Position numbers and translations under genes: made by a program. DNA of 64,000 nucleotides, taken from assembly GCA_027559495.1 (NCBI GenBank), contig JAMXSV010000005.1, positions 248,001 through 312,000 of the forward strand, written 5' to 3'. The first letter of the stretch is position 1; each line of letters begins with the position of its first letter. Of this stretch, positions 36,456 through 47,684 are shown in pieces. Origin of the DNA: Aurifilum marmelostoma. Lineage: Eukaryota; Ascomycota; Sordariomycetes; Diaporthales; Cryphonectriaceae. The notes under the pieces are model-generated. The model ran no database searches, had not been told where the DNA came from, and saw only the letters and a list, made by a program, of their open reading frames with translations.

Positions 36456-38720
36456 GGAGAAAGAAGGAGAGCGAAGTTGCTTCTGCCGCTGTGTGGTGCC
36501 GCCCCGATCCTTCGCGAACGTTTGTGGGTCTGCGAATCATCTAATCTTTTTCTCTTATTTCCTTTTCCTTTCTTTACTTCTTCCATCTGTCGCCTCGCTA
36601 TTCTTCCTTTCTCTTGTTCTCCTTTTTATAAACCTTGACGCGTCCGCGCCATGCATACATAGTCCATCGCGGCCGCCGACATCAGTCAAACCTTTCTCGA
36701 GGGATCGACAGGACGGACACGCAGCACATCGAGGAGATTTCGCACACGAGCCAGTAGTGATGACCCGTCCATCCCAACTCATCCCTGCGCCCACTCGCCA
36801 AAGAGGAGGGGTGGAAGAGGTGGTGCTATGCACTTGGGACAGGCCCCATAGTGGGATCACACTCTTTTTCTTCAGATCGCCGCCCATCGGTAGTCGTTCA
36901 GCGGATGCCGGTAAATTAGTGCCAACATGCCCTATCAATGGCCCCATCACCCATCCCACCTATAGTAGTAGAGCACCGCTCCAACAAACGTTGATTTATT
37001 AGCCTATAGGCTGTCACGGCATGGCCTGTTGCGGGTCCCCACCAAGCCGGGGGTAGTCGTCGTCCCCCCTCGTCTGTTGCAGGGAAGTAAGACGCCTGCT
37101 GACGTTTCGACGTCTTTGTGCATTTTCCTATTCCGTCCAAGTCTTGCTCTGCCCATGTAGGATCTGCATGTGGTATGGAGACGCGCAACTTGTGAGGGTT
37201 GTGTCAGAACTAAGATCTGTTCCTTCTTCTTCCCTCTTTTTCCTTTCCTTTCCTTCCAATTCTCTGGTTTGAGTGGTGTTCATATCTATTCTGCCGTCCA
37301 AATTACCTAGTCACCGTTGACCGCTCGCCGTTTGCGCAACCATGTCTCGAATGAGCCCACACGCCTAGGAAGTGGTGTAGGGATGGAGGCTTGGACGAGC
37401 AAATGGGCGCTGGCCTGGAGGGCTCGGCTCTTCCGCTAGCTACCTGGAGATCAGCAGCACCATCGTTATTCATCATTTATCGAGATGCCGACCCCAGGTT
37501 TCGAGCTGTTTGGGCTCTGAATTGTGTACGAAGAAGAGGCTGAGAGGCACGATTGATTGACTACGAGTGGTGGAAGAAAATAAGATAGCTCACCACCATA
37601 TCTTCTTCTCTCGCTCGCCTTTCTCACTACGCGAGCCATCGCAGATCACAGATTATTGCTTGCAGAGCGGTGACCACTAACCAGCTACTAATGGTTACCC
37701 CCACATTCAGCTGCACGGGAAGGATCCGTGGGATACTATATACACCTACTACTAACAGGGGTCAGCATCAGGTCGAAACCAAATGCACACACACACACAC
37801 CTACATCTTTCTTACGCAGTGTTAGGCAGGCCTTCAAGATCGCGCCCAGTAACTGGAAACTGAAATAGTCCGCCACTGCAGTCATGGTGGGGTAGGGAGA
37901 GAGAAGCGGGCAGCAAGCCACACGAGAGACCGATCATGTATTAATTGCAGACTGCTTATTTATCTGACAAAGGAAATTTCCTTGCTACCTAGTGAGAACT
38001 AGAATGGATGATAAGAAGAGAAAAAAAGAAGAGAAAAAAACCAATTAGGAAAATGGAGGAGGAAATTACATAGCCCGCAAACCTGGCATGTCCTGCATTC
38101 TCCGTCCTCTGATCATGACGACACATACATAGGCTTCTCGCTCCTTGGCCAAGTAAGAAGCAAGTATAGTCGGCGGATCAGTCTTGTTGAGACAAAGCCA
38201 CCGCAACGCTCGGCTCCTTGTAGGCAACGCAATAACAGACTGGATGGAGTCGGCGATACGACTCTAGTCTAGTTCACCAGGCAGCAGGCAATCCGGGCGG
38301 GCTACTCGACAAGAATACCGGGCCTTGTTCACGACTACGGGGTTAACAAGGGCCTGACGGATTTTTCCGACCTGGAATGGTCAATTCTGAGATAAAGCCG
38401 TGAGCAGTGTTCAATATACAATTCCGCCGACAGTGATGAATCAGTTACTCGGGCAATGGGCCCCATGTCAGCCATTTCAGGGCTTTGTTGTCGCCACACG
38501 AAGATGGCGTGGTGGGTTAATTCACTGTCGATGCCAGGACTTGGCCTCAACATTCCCTGAAACTCGCCGTCTGAGATTATGATATCTTTGTTCTGATATA
38601 ATGGTATCGTGTAGCAAATTGGCCAAGAGATTCAGCAATACACAGGCGGACACATAAAAATCTGTAGAAGATGTACAGCCGCCAGCTCGGGTTCGAGACT
38701 CGCCAGCCAGGCCATCAAGC

Positions 38721-41700
38721 TCATAGGGCTTCAATAGCTCTCAACAGTACTTCCACACCTCTCTCGTCAACCTCGCTCTTCCCGTCCTCGTCCTGCCTGC
38801 CCGCCAGCAGCGACGAGACATCGCTCAGCACCCCAAGCGGGATATAGCAGCCCGTCTTGGCCTGCTCGAGACTCTCCTTCAGCCGCGAGGTGTGCTCCCA
38901 CGCCTTGGCGGCGGCCTCTGCGCTCTCAATGACCTTCCCCGAGATGCCACACATGGCCGCGCAGTGCATTCCAAACGACCCCTCGGCCACGCCCTCCTCG
39001 AGCTTGTACAGGAACGTCACCCGCCGGTTGGTATCGTCGACATGGATCTGCATACGCCGTGCCGCGATCTCGGGATGGTTCTCAAACTCGGTCGCAAGGC
39101 TGTGGTAATGGGTTGCGAAGAAGCCCACGCAGCCGATATGAGAAGCAACGTGGTGGAGGACAGCTTGAGCGACGGCCACGCCATCATACGAGGAAGTACC
39201 GCGGCCGAGTTCATCCAGGATCACCAGCGACCGAGGTGTTGCCTCAGACAAGATCTTCTTTGTCTCGGACAGCTCGACAAAGAACGTCGACTGAGCAGCA
39301 AAGATGTTGTCGTTGGCACCGAGGCGAGACATAATGCGGTCAACTGGAGTCAGGCGGGCTGAGACGGCAGGAACGTAGCACCCGATCTGGGCCATGATGA
39401 CTGCGATGCACGACTAGTAGATGAATGGTGAGCTCGTGGTCACGATCAGAGGAGCCTGTCTGCTCAAGGGACTTACCATGCGCAATATGGTTGACTTGCC
39501 AGCCGCGTTGGCGCCCGTCAACAAACTGATCTTGGCCTCGTTACCACCCAGTTTGATATCATTCGGAATGAAGTCGTCAACACTGTTCAGCATGCACGGA
39601 TGACGCAGCTCCTCGAACTCTACAACGGTCCGCTCCTCGTCCACAAAGTCGGGGCGACAGCTCGGCTGCCCGAGCGCTGTGGACGCCTTGGCCAAGCTGA
39701 TGAGGCAGTCCAGCTGGGAGACGACCCTGATGGCCTGGAGCCACGTCTCATTGTCCGTGTCGAAGCGCCTGAAGAAGCTTAGAGCGACATCCTTGACGAT
39801 CTGGGAGTGTGTCTCCTCTGCCTCCTGCAGTTCCCGTACGAGGTCCTCGAGCTGCCTGAAGTAGTAGCGTTTGACCTGTGCAGTGGCAGACATCTGGCGC
39901 CAGTTCTCGGGCACCTTGATCGCCTTGGGGACTTCGACCTGATAGACCTCCTTGCCAACGTCCGTAAACTTGAGCTTCTTACATTTCAACTTGGTCATCT
40001 GCTCGGAGAGCAGAGCATCAAGGTCTTTCTTGATACGCTTGATCTCGTCGACACTACTGTCAAAGTCCTCCTCAATTCCTCGCTCGGGGATCAGTAGCTT
40101 CTGATCGCGGGCCATCTTTCTGTCGAAAGCACTCTTCCAGAAGTCAAGCGGCTCGGAAAGGTCAGGCATGGACGCGACGAGCTTATCCACCAGGGTATTG
40201 CCCTTGCCGAAGGATTTCATGAGCGTCATGGTGTAGTCAATCTGCTCGAATCCGTCTAGGACTTTGACAAACTCATCAGGTTTACACGCGCCGGCGTGAA
40301 TGCGAGAGATGAGCCGCTCAAGGTCAGGCATCCTCGTCAACTCGGACGCGAATTGCTCCCGGGTTTTACGGTCCGCGTTTAAAAGATCCACAGCATCCAG
40401 GCGCTGATTGATCTTTGCGATGTTACACAGAGGGTGGCAGACCCATTGCCGGAACAGCCTCTTGCCAAAGGGGGGTGACACATCTGTTGAGGAGTGCAAA
40501 TAGAGTGCCCTCGGGACCGCCGTTGACATTATTGGAGAAGATCTCCAGGTTGATGAGGGTCTGTCCATCTAGGATGAGGGTACCATTTTTGTGTATAGGG
40601 CTGTACCAGCTGAAGTTTTGCTGTGACAGTAGACTCTTCTCCAGCTTCAGGACTCGTAGATAGTGTGTTAAGGCACCAAGGGCTGACATCAACAAGTGCT
40701 TGTCTCTCGCCTCCTGGAGAACCTTGGGCCATATCTGCTCCTTGCTGTCTTCTGATGCAAAATAGTCGTTACAGTCAAGCTCTCGACGGGTCTGATCAGA
40801 CCCCCAGAACTCGGTGTTTGACTTGAGATAGTTCCAGATGGTGGTAGGCGCGGTGTTATTTTTCAAAATGCGCAGAGCCTTGGGTGAGATGTGCGACTTC
40901 TCGAGCAGCAGTTCTCGTGGGGAGATCTGAGCCACGAAGGTCTCGAACTTGGTGAGATCGACGTCATCCTCAAACTCGGACAGAAAGAACTGGCCCGTGG
41001 CAGCATCGACAAAGGCGATGCCGAAGGAGGGTTTGCCCTCGATGACACACTCCTTGATAGCAGCACAGTAGACGGCCATGTCATCCTGCAGCATGCTTCC
41101 GTCCACGAGGGTACCTCCTGTCAGGATGCAGGCCAGCTCCCGGCGGATGATCTTGTCCTTGGCGTTCACCTTTGGCCCCTTGACGTCGCGCTCGCGCATC
41201 TCCTTGCCGAGTGCCGATTCCATCTGGTCGACACGAGCAACCTTGTACCCCTTGGCGACGAACTGGTTGACCCACATGTCTAGCGAGCTCTCAGGTACGC
41301 CGACCATGCGCATGTTGACACGGTCAGTCAGCTTCAGGTCGAAGAGCTGGTGGCCAATCGTGGCGTCGTTCTCGTACAGCTCGTAGAACTTGCCCTTCTT
41401 GAAGAATACCACGGTGTCCCACAGGTTCTTCTTGATGTCCCAATATTGCCGCTCAAACGCGGAAAAGTTCTGTTCTGTCGGTATCCAGATGGTGGAAGGG
41501 TCATAGTCAGGATGACCAGGAGGGTTCCTATTGGCATCGACAGGCTCTGCCAGCCAGCGATGCCGCTGTTCTGGTTCCTTATCACAGGCCCTTGCCTTCG
41601 TCTTCGTCGGCTTCGTCTTGGCATTCGGTTTGGGGGAGTTGGGGCGCTCAGCTCGCGGCGCGATGTTGTCTGGATCGAAACGCCACTGTTGGGCTGTGGA

Positions 41701-42659
41701 TGTGGCCGGGATGCCATCCGACATGTCCACATCCTCGTCAGGTTCTACCTTCTGGGCAGAGATGGGTGGGCTTGACGCGGCATGTCGCTTTTTCGGGGCG
41801 GTCGCGGCAGCGGTAGAGGACCGCTTCCGCTTCTTGGATTGGGCAGGAGCGTCGGATTCGTCGGACACGACAAAGTCGGCCATATCGTCTGTTGCTTGAT
41901 ATATCAGCAATGCACGACGACGAGGCGGGGACAAAGCACAGCGAAGGAGCAAGACAGGGGACTGACCATCATCGTCATCAAAGTTCTCGTCATTTCCGCC
42001 GTCGTACTCATCCTCGTCATCGTCATCGTCGAGGACTGGGGCGCGAGCGCGGGCCTTTGCGCGTGCCTGACGCGCCTTACGCGGCATAGCCACGTCTTCG
42101 TCTTCGGAGGACTCCGCGTAATTGATCGTCTTTTTCGCCTGTGAGGTCGTCTGTCAGCATGGTCAGAAGGCCGTGATCAGTTTCGGACACGTCCTACCTT
42201 TCGAGAGGGGCTGCTGTGGGCCGAATCTTCGACCTTGGGATCGACCACGGACGAGGAGCTGGGAGAGGGAAGAGAATCGCTGGGCGCCTTGATGTCGACC
42301 TGCGTGGCATCCCTGTTCTCCTGTGAGCTGAGTGGCTCTGCCGCGTCGCTGCTAGGAACTGGCGTGATAGTGGAGGGTCGCTTCGCGAAGAACAGAGCAT
42401 TGGACTTTGTGGTCGTCTCCTGCAGACACGGCGACGAGGAGGTTTTGCTCCTCCTCGAAGCGGCGGACGGGGCGGGTCTGGAGGGGGTCGCTCCTTTGGC
42501 GCTCGCCCGCGTGGCTGCCTTGGAGAAGAAACCTAGAATGCTCTGCTGCTTTCCGGCCGACGAGGGAAGGGTACTGCTGTTGCTACCACTGCTGCTCTTT
42601 TTGAGCAACGAGGGCGTCTTCGCCGGCGTCCTCGCAGGTACACTCGACTCTTGTTCCAT
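38721..42659 (-). pseudogene. MSH6: DNA mismatch-repair protein MSH6, frameshifted by one base
   Basis: Exons: 42659-42198, 42138-41967, 41888-39477, 39413-38721; 1245 residues when one base is discounted. MSH6 pairs with MSH2 (MutS-alpha) in the nucleus to recognise base mismatches and small loops. Seen in the sequence: an N-terminal PCNA-binding PIP box (QQSILGFFSK), a disordered Ser/Lys- and Asp-rich region, the mismatch-contacting Phe-x-Glu in KKGKFYELYEND (Phe379, Glu381), the core and clamp region, Walker A TGANAAGKST (Lys about 1009), Walker B LVILDELGRGTS and the signature helix SCIAVIMAQIGCYVPA. The fourth exon must start after CTACTAG to keep phase. An extra base in the G6 run at 40470-40475 (C6 in the sense strand) turns the conserved RCVTPFGKRLFRQWVCHPL out of frame; dropping it restores both the motif and all exon phases. 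Confidence 0.9.
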
Positions 42660-44312
42660 TTTTGCGGTATTGAGACCAGGTCAATTGACTGCGATAAACA
42701 TAAATATAAGAGCTTTCTTCTGTAGAAAACGCATACGAAGAACAAAGCGCCAGCAACAAAATCAAGCCCAACAGAAGACGCCTGCTCGCATGATACGAAT
42801 GGGAGAGGATGGGGGGAGGATAGCGACGGGGAGCGCTGATAAAGTGGGAAAGACGCGGTCGAGAGGACCCTGCTGGGGAAAGCGCGTCCCGGTTCTGTCG
42901 CGTCTCCTCATATCCCTGTCGATTATGGTTACTCAGCAGCAGCGGGAAATGCGTATTAGTCGTGCTAGGTGCTTGCTACATCGTACTCGTACCCCACGAA
43001 ATGCTGCTGGCCAGAGCTCCAGTACCTGGCGCCCCCGCAGAGAACCCCACCACAGCACCTGGAGGGCTCATACTTAGTACAGTGCTAGACTTCCGAGGGC
43101 GGTTAGCTATCATTACTGCTGGACTGAGGAGTTCACCAAGATTGGTCCTCACGATGTCGTGTTTCTCATATCAACCCTTATCCTCTGCCTCAAAGCACTC
43201 ACGGCATCCGCCACACAACGACGGTCTGGCCTCTTCTCATTTTTACGTAGATACGCACTGTTTGTGTGTTGATAAAGTTTTAAGGGTACCGTCTTATCTA
43301 CTCGGGCCCAGGAATAAGCACTCGATGCTCTGACCTTCAAGTGTGGCAAGCTGCATGAAGTAGCGAGTTTCTTGAGCTAATCACATTGACTGACTCGGCC
43401 TCAGTCGCCGACCACCCCCAGAAAAATCCCTCCAAGACGGACCTACAAGATCTTTGGAGCTGCCATTGCCGCTTGACGACGAGATGATGCATCCAAGCCC
43501 AGCTGCAAGGCCGATTCAAGCCAAAAGAAAGAGAACGTGGGGCCCGCATGTCTCATGCGCAGCTGCTGAAATGGCACTCCTTTTGATCGTCGACTATAAA
43601 TTGCCAGCCTTGATGTGACCAATGGTGGCAAAAGCCTGCCTCAGTAAACTTTGAAGAGCCAAGATGGACAGAGATGCTTGATCTTCACCGCCGTTAAGCT
43701 TTGGTTCCGAGATCCGGCTTCATCTGATTTAGAGTTTTCAGCCAGTACAAGTTCGTGCGCAAGGCTGCATTTCAAGCAATACGAATCGTCTCTGAGCGAA
43801 GGTCCAGTTAAGGTCAATGACACCATAGTGTCGGTGCGAGGACGGCATTTCCGGACAGACAATGTCCGCCGCCCGCAAGTCTGTTGAAGAAGCTTGACAG
43901 ACAAGGGCGGTCCTAGCTGGCGCTTTGGGGCCAAGTCAGAGCTGTTGAAGCCCAAGGCCACCGCTCGATCTTCCTCTCTTCTGTCACATGAGCCCGCTGT
44001 AGCCCCCTTCAAAAGCCCTCGACTTCACTCGATCTAGTGGGAGGAGTCGTTCGAGGCGCCTCGGGAGGACGCTGATCGTGCCGTACTCCGTCGATTCCAA
44101 CCGGTCACAATTTGTTCATTACAAAGCAGTTGCCTGTTAGCTGACTGCCTCTCTTCTTCTTGCACCCGCCTTGGACGGTCAGGTGGGCATAAGATGTGCC
44201 ATGATCCCAAGTCCAAGTTCCCTTGTCCACTTGGACGTTGACAATACCTACCTGCCGGAAGTCTGGGTTAGTATCCCCCCCCCCCCACATTACCCATCGT
44301 ATCGCACCGTTC
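42660..44312. other. Divergent intergenic region between MSH6 and rhodopsin-domain gene
   Basis: Contains both promoters. Open frames at 43641-44012 (-) and 43651-43887 (+) overlap each other and resemble no family. A C12 run sits at 44275-44286, just upstream of the next gene's ATG. Confidence 0.5.
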
Positions 44313-45753
44313 ATGCTATCCTGGGCTGATGTGCTGTATTTTCTGAAGACTTGGTTTGTGCTTGGAGTCCTCGTCATTGCACTTCGGTATGCGGTGCGGA
44401 TCCGGACCGTTGGCATCAGAAACTTTGCCGGAGACGATTACTTGATGTTGCTCGTAAGTCTCTGAGTTCTGTGTTCGTTGCCATTGCTGATGACCGGATG
44501 CATGATTAGGTCCTGGCACTGTGGACAATCGACGCAGTAATTGTGGAAATCACCTACTACACCGGCGGTAGCATCAACGTGACGCCTGAAGTTCTCCCCT
44601 ATCTCTCGGATAGAGACATTAGTGTCTTGGTATACGGAACTAAATGGGAATACGCGTCTTTCTACACATACTCTGGGCTCATCTGTGCGTTATTATTTTT
44701 TTTCTCACCAGGAGTCCTGACGCAGGACTCCTACTTCATTCGCGGTTGATGGAATCATGGCCTGACAAATTCGGGAGAAGGGTCGCTCAAGTTCAGCGTT
44801 CTCTGCTTCTACCAGAGACTGAGGGCTGATGAATGGCGGCGGACCTGGTTGACTGTCCAACGCTTAGCCTGGATCAATAGCATTGCCTACATTGCCCTTT
44901 TCCTGACCGCAATTCTTTCATGCCGGCCGTAAGTCCTCCCTAGAATCCCCTCTATCCTTGGTTCTCAAGCTGAGCATCATCACGCCACTCGGGCAGGTTC
45001 CACGACAACTGGGCCATCAGGCCTCTACCTCCTCTGCGGTGCACATTCCGTCCGCAAAACTTCTGGACCCTCGTCGTTCTCAACGTCGTGACCGATACAC
45101 TCATACTGAGCCTGCCGCTGCCAATCTTGTGGCGGCTGCGAGTCTCTCGCCTTCGGAAGCTGGGAGTCACCCTCCTGCTCTGCTCCGGCCTTTTCCTGAT
45201 CGCCACCGCCATCGTGCGCGCAGCCTTCACAATTGCCGGGACGCCGTCCATCATCACCATCAACCGCTGGGGGTTCCGCGAGACAGCTGCTGGCGTTGCG
45301 GCGATCAATGCGCCCATCCTGGCACCCCTCTTCAACAAGGCCTTTTGGAAGCGCGGGCCGTACAGACCAGGTAGGAGCATGTCGGTCCCGGCTGAGTGGG
45401 CACCTCGGGTCCCCGACGCAGCCGGCGCGAACAGGCGTAGGAGACAGAGACCGAGCTTCTTTGCGATACCGAGCTCCTTTGTCCGGACAAAGACTGCGGC
45501 GCGGTCCAGCACGGCTGAGGGCAGCAACGTGACGGGCGTGAGCGGTCCCAGCAAGGGGAGGACCGAGAAAAATAACAAGACAGAAATAGGGAAATGGCAA
45601 ACAGAGGGCTCAGTACAGGAACATCCTATCACGTCGCATCCGCAGGCCACGGACCGATCCCAAGCAGCACATTCACCATCCTGTGTGGACATTATGATCG
45701 AACGGTCCGACTTGTCGTCTTTTCCTCGTCGCGGCCGTGATGAGGAGTCATAA
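44313..45753 (+). CDS. Fungal rhodopsin-domain (PTH11-like) integral membrane protein
   Basis: Four exons: 44313-44453, 44510-44684, 44781-44928, 44997-45753; all phases join, 406 residues. The first helix ends at RTVGIRNFAGDDYLMLL, the DDY hallmark of the fungal rhodopsin domain. Later helices include TYSGLIWSLKFSVLCFYQRL (spliced across the second intron), the segment ending CRPFHDNWAI, and NFWTLVVLNVVTDTLILSLPLPILWRLRV, all characteristic of the family. Seven hydrophobic segments are followed by a polar cytosolic tail of about 150 residues rich in Arg and Ser. Relatives include PTH11-like receptors of plant-pathogenic fungi, thought to sense surface or chemical cues at the plasma membrane; the ligand is unknown. 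No CFEM domain precedes the helices. The start is the first in-frame ATG; a short upstream exon cannot be excluded. Confidence 0.8.
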
Positions 45754-46604
45754 GCTCCAAACAATTGGGAACTCAAATGAAGTGCCGGCGATGCCATTTT
45801 TCTACGCATATTTTGAAGAGCGAAATATTACCAAACTTGCAAAATTACCATACGCTGGGAGATGTGGTCAGCCCTCGCCTGGCATGTGGACTCCTGACGA
45901 GACCAAGTGATGGCCATTGAATGTCTATAATCAGCAACAGACCAGTGTTACACAACAGTCACGACGAGTTCTGACGACTCATTCACGCTTCAAACCTCTA
46001 AATCTACTGCTCCTCCCCCCTCTCCATGTCGTGCATTGGAGTCTTAAGTCATGCACTGAGCAAAGTGTTCAGAGCGCGTATAAAAGTGGATATAGGGAGT
46101 TGAATCCATGTTGCAGACTCGAAACTCGCGTCGTGACAGGCTCTGCCGCCAAGGAAAATGCTTTGGGTAGAAGCAGTGACCTTCAATGAGGCACTGTACA
46201 TGCGGATCCGCGCCGCACTGAAGGATGCGATCCAATTCTTTTCCTTGTTCTTCTTGCAATATCGTTGTTGAGAAGTCTAGCCCACTCGCCCTACTCTGCA
46301 AGCTGTTCCCCTTCTTCGTCATATTGTGAATAATAAGGAGTTCACGCGTCCCAGAATTGAAAACAAAGCAGGTTGCGACCAGCACAATTATTTATGGACA
46401 AAATTTTGGATAATATGAATCAGGTATAGATCAAAACGCTCGACAGAAAAAAGACACCTAGTATTCACACCAACCCTGTAACCAGCCATCGGATAAAGAT
46501 GGGATATTTTGACAATGTGACACTCTACTTTCTATTCAGTGCTCATCGTGACACGTCTCACGGTTGCGCAGTCCCGTCTCGACATTCTTCTAGTGAGCAA
46601 CAAC
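45754..46604. other. Convergent intergenic region
   Basis: 3' ends of the rhodopsin-domain gene (+) and the Egh16-like gene (-). AT-rich; no gene seen. Confidence 0.6.
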
Positions 46605-47684
46605 TCAGTTGTTATTGTGGTGCCTCTTGTTATCGTCGTTGTTGTCATCGCCGTTGTCGTCCGTGCTCGCAGCGGCAGTAGTCGTAGCCGCAGCAGCAGC
46701 AGCATCAGCCTGAGCCAGATCAGGCGTCTGCACGGGCGAGGCCTTGCTGACGATGGTGGGGAATGCAATCTTGGAGACGGCGTCGAGGGCGGCGAGCTGC
46801 TCAGCGGTACCACCGGCCTGGTTGGCGGCGATGGCAGCCGGGAGATCCTTCTGGTTCTGCTGGACCTGCTGGTTGACCTCGTCGAGGGTGGACTCGGTGG
46901 TGATGTCGGCGGCCACGTTGGTCTTGGTGTTGGTGTCGGTCTGCTGCACGGCAATGCACCCACCAAAGGGGCCTGCCAGAGCGTTGTTGCGGCACCGCAC
47001 CGTGCAGATGTTGCCAGTTGAGCCGCCCGTGCAGTTCATGTCGTCAGGGAGGGTGATTGTCATGTTGAAGTCCTGGGTCTTGGCCTGCGAGAAGCCGTTG
47101 GCGCCTGGAACGTTGTTGGTCACCTGCAGAGGGGTCTGGCCAGAGACACCGAGGGTGTTGCCAGTCGGGTCCAAGTCACACTGTTGAGTCTATTGTTAGA
47201 AAAAAAAAGTGTTGCAATGCTTCAATTGGGTAGGGTTGTGTTCTAGTAGCACAACTTACGGTGTAAGGACCAGCGCCGTCGGCGTTCACCTGGTGAATTG
47301 TCATGGTGATGGTCGAGCCGGACTGGACCTTGGTCACCTGCCCCGCGGCCAGCGCATTCTCTGTGTTCTCGCCAACATCAATGTTGCCGCCAATCTCTGT
47401 CCGTCCGCACTCGTTGGTGACGTTGTCTTCGATCTCGGCATCGCGGATGAGGGTTGCGTCTTGCTGGCAGGGGCTGATGCTGGTGCAGTTTCTTGCGAGG
47501 TCCTCGACTGTTTCCTGTTATCAGTAAAATTGTTTACAAAGTGAGGGGATATAGAGAGAACAGCTGAACTCTTACCTTGGAAACCAACACTCATTCCCGA
47601 GTCACCATAAGCGGCGATGATCTGAGAGTGGCCATGGGCGACAGCGGCCAGAGCAGCCAGGGAGAGAAGCCTCAGGGAAGACAT
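46605..47684 (-). CDS. Secreted Egh16-like (GAS1/MAS-type) protein
   Basis: Three exons, 47684-47576, 47507-47260, 47180-46605, joined in phase; 310 residues. A secretory leader (about residues 1-18) is followed by HSQIIAAYGDSG. The body carries paired Cys, including RNCTSISPCQQDATL, the conserved TMTIHQVNADGAGPYTCDLD, DMNCTGGSTGNICTVRCRN and FGGCIAVQQ. The C-terminus is Ala/Thr-rich and ends in an unusual Asp/Asn/His tail. This is the family of powdery mildew Egh16 and Magnaporthe GAS1/GAS2 (MAS) proteins, expressed at infection structures and secreted or cell-surface associated; the biochemical role is not settled. The second exon must begin at 47507 (acceptor AAACAG) rather than at the nearer TAACAG to keep frame. 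A TATAAAA motif lies about 45 bp upstream of the ATG. Confidence 0.85.

Larger units (their letters stand above)
35205..38720. other. Long intergenic stretch between regulator and MSH6
   Basis: About 3.5 kb. It has GT and CA microsatellites, CT-rich tracts (36540-36620, 37220-37260) and A-rich tracts (38010-38040). The open frame at 36355-37002 (+) is a low-complexity frame over a CA repeat and CT tracts and is not accepted. No gene seen. Confidence 0.5.

Noticed and set aside
36355..37002. 215-codon open frame on the plus strand
   Set aside because: It crosses a CA repeat and CT tracts, is low complexity and matches no family; likely chance.
38690..38705. GGGTTCGAGACTC, another T-loop-like sequence near the end of MSH6
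   Set aside because: Only a partial T stem forms and no acceptor, D or anticodon arm can be placed around it.
40470..40475. Programmed +1 ribosomal frameshifting as the reason for the five frame breaks
   Set aside because: A +1 shift would restore frame in each case, but the sites share no common slippery codon or stimulator and lie in unrelated housekeeping and regulatory genes. Assembly error or mutation is far simpler.
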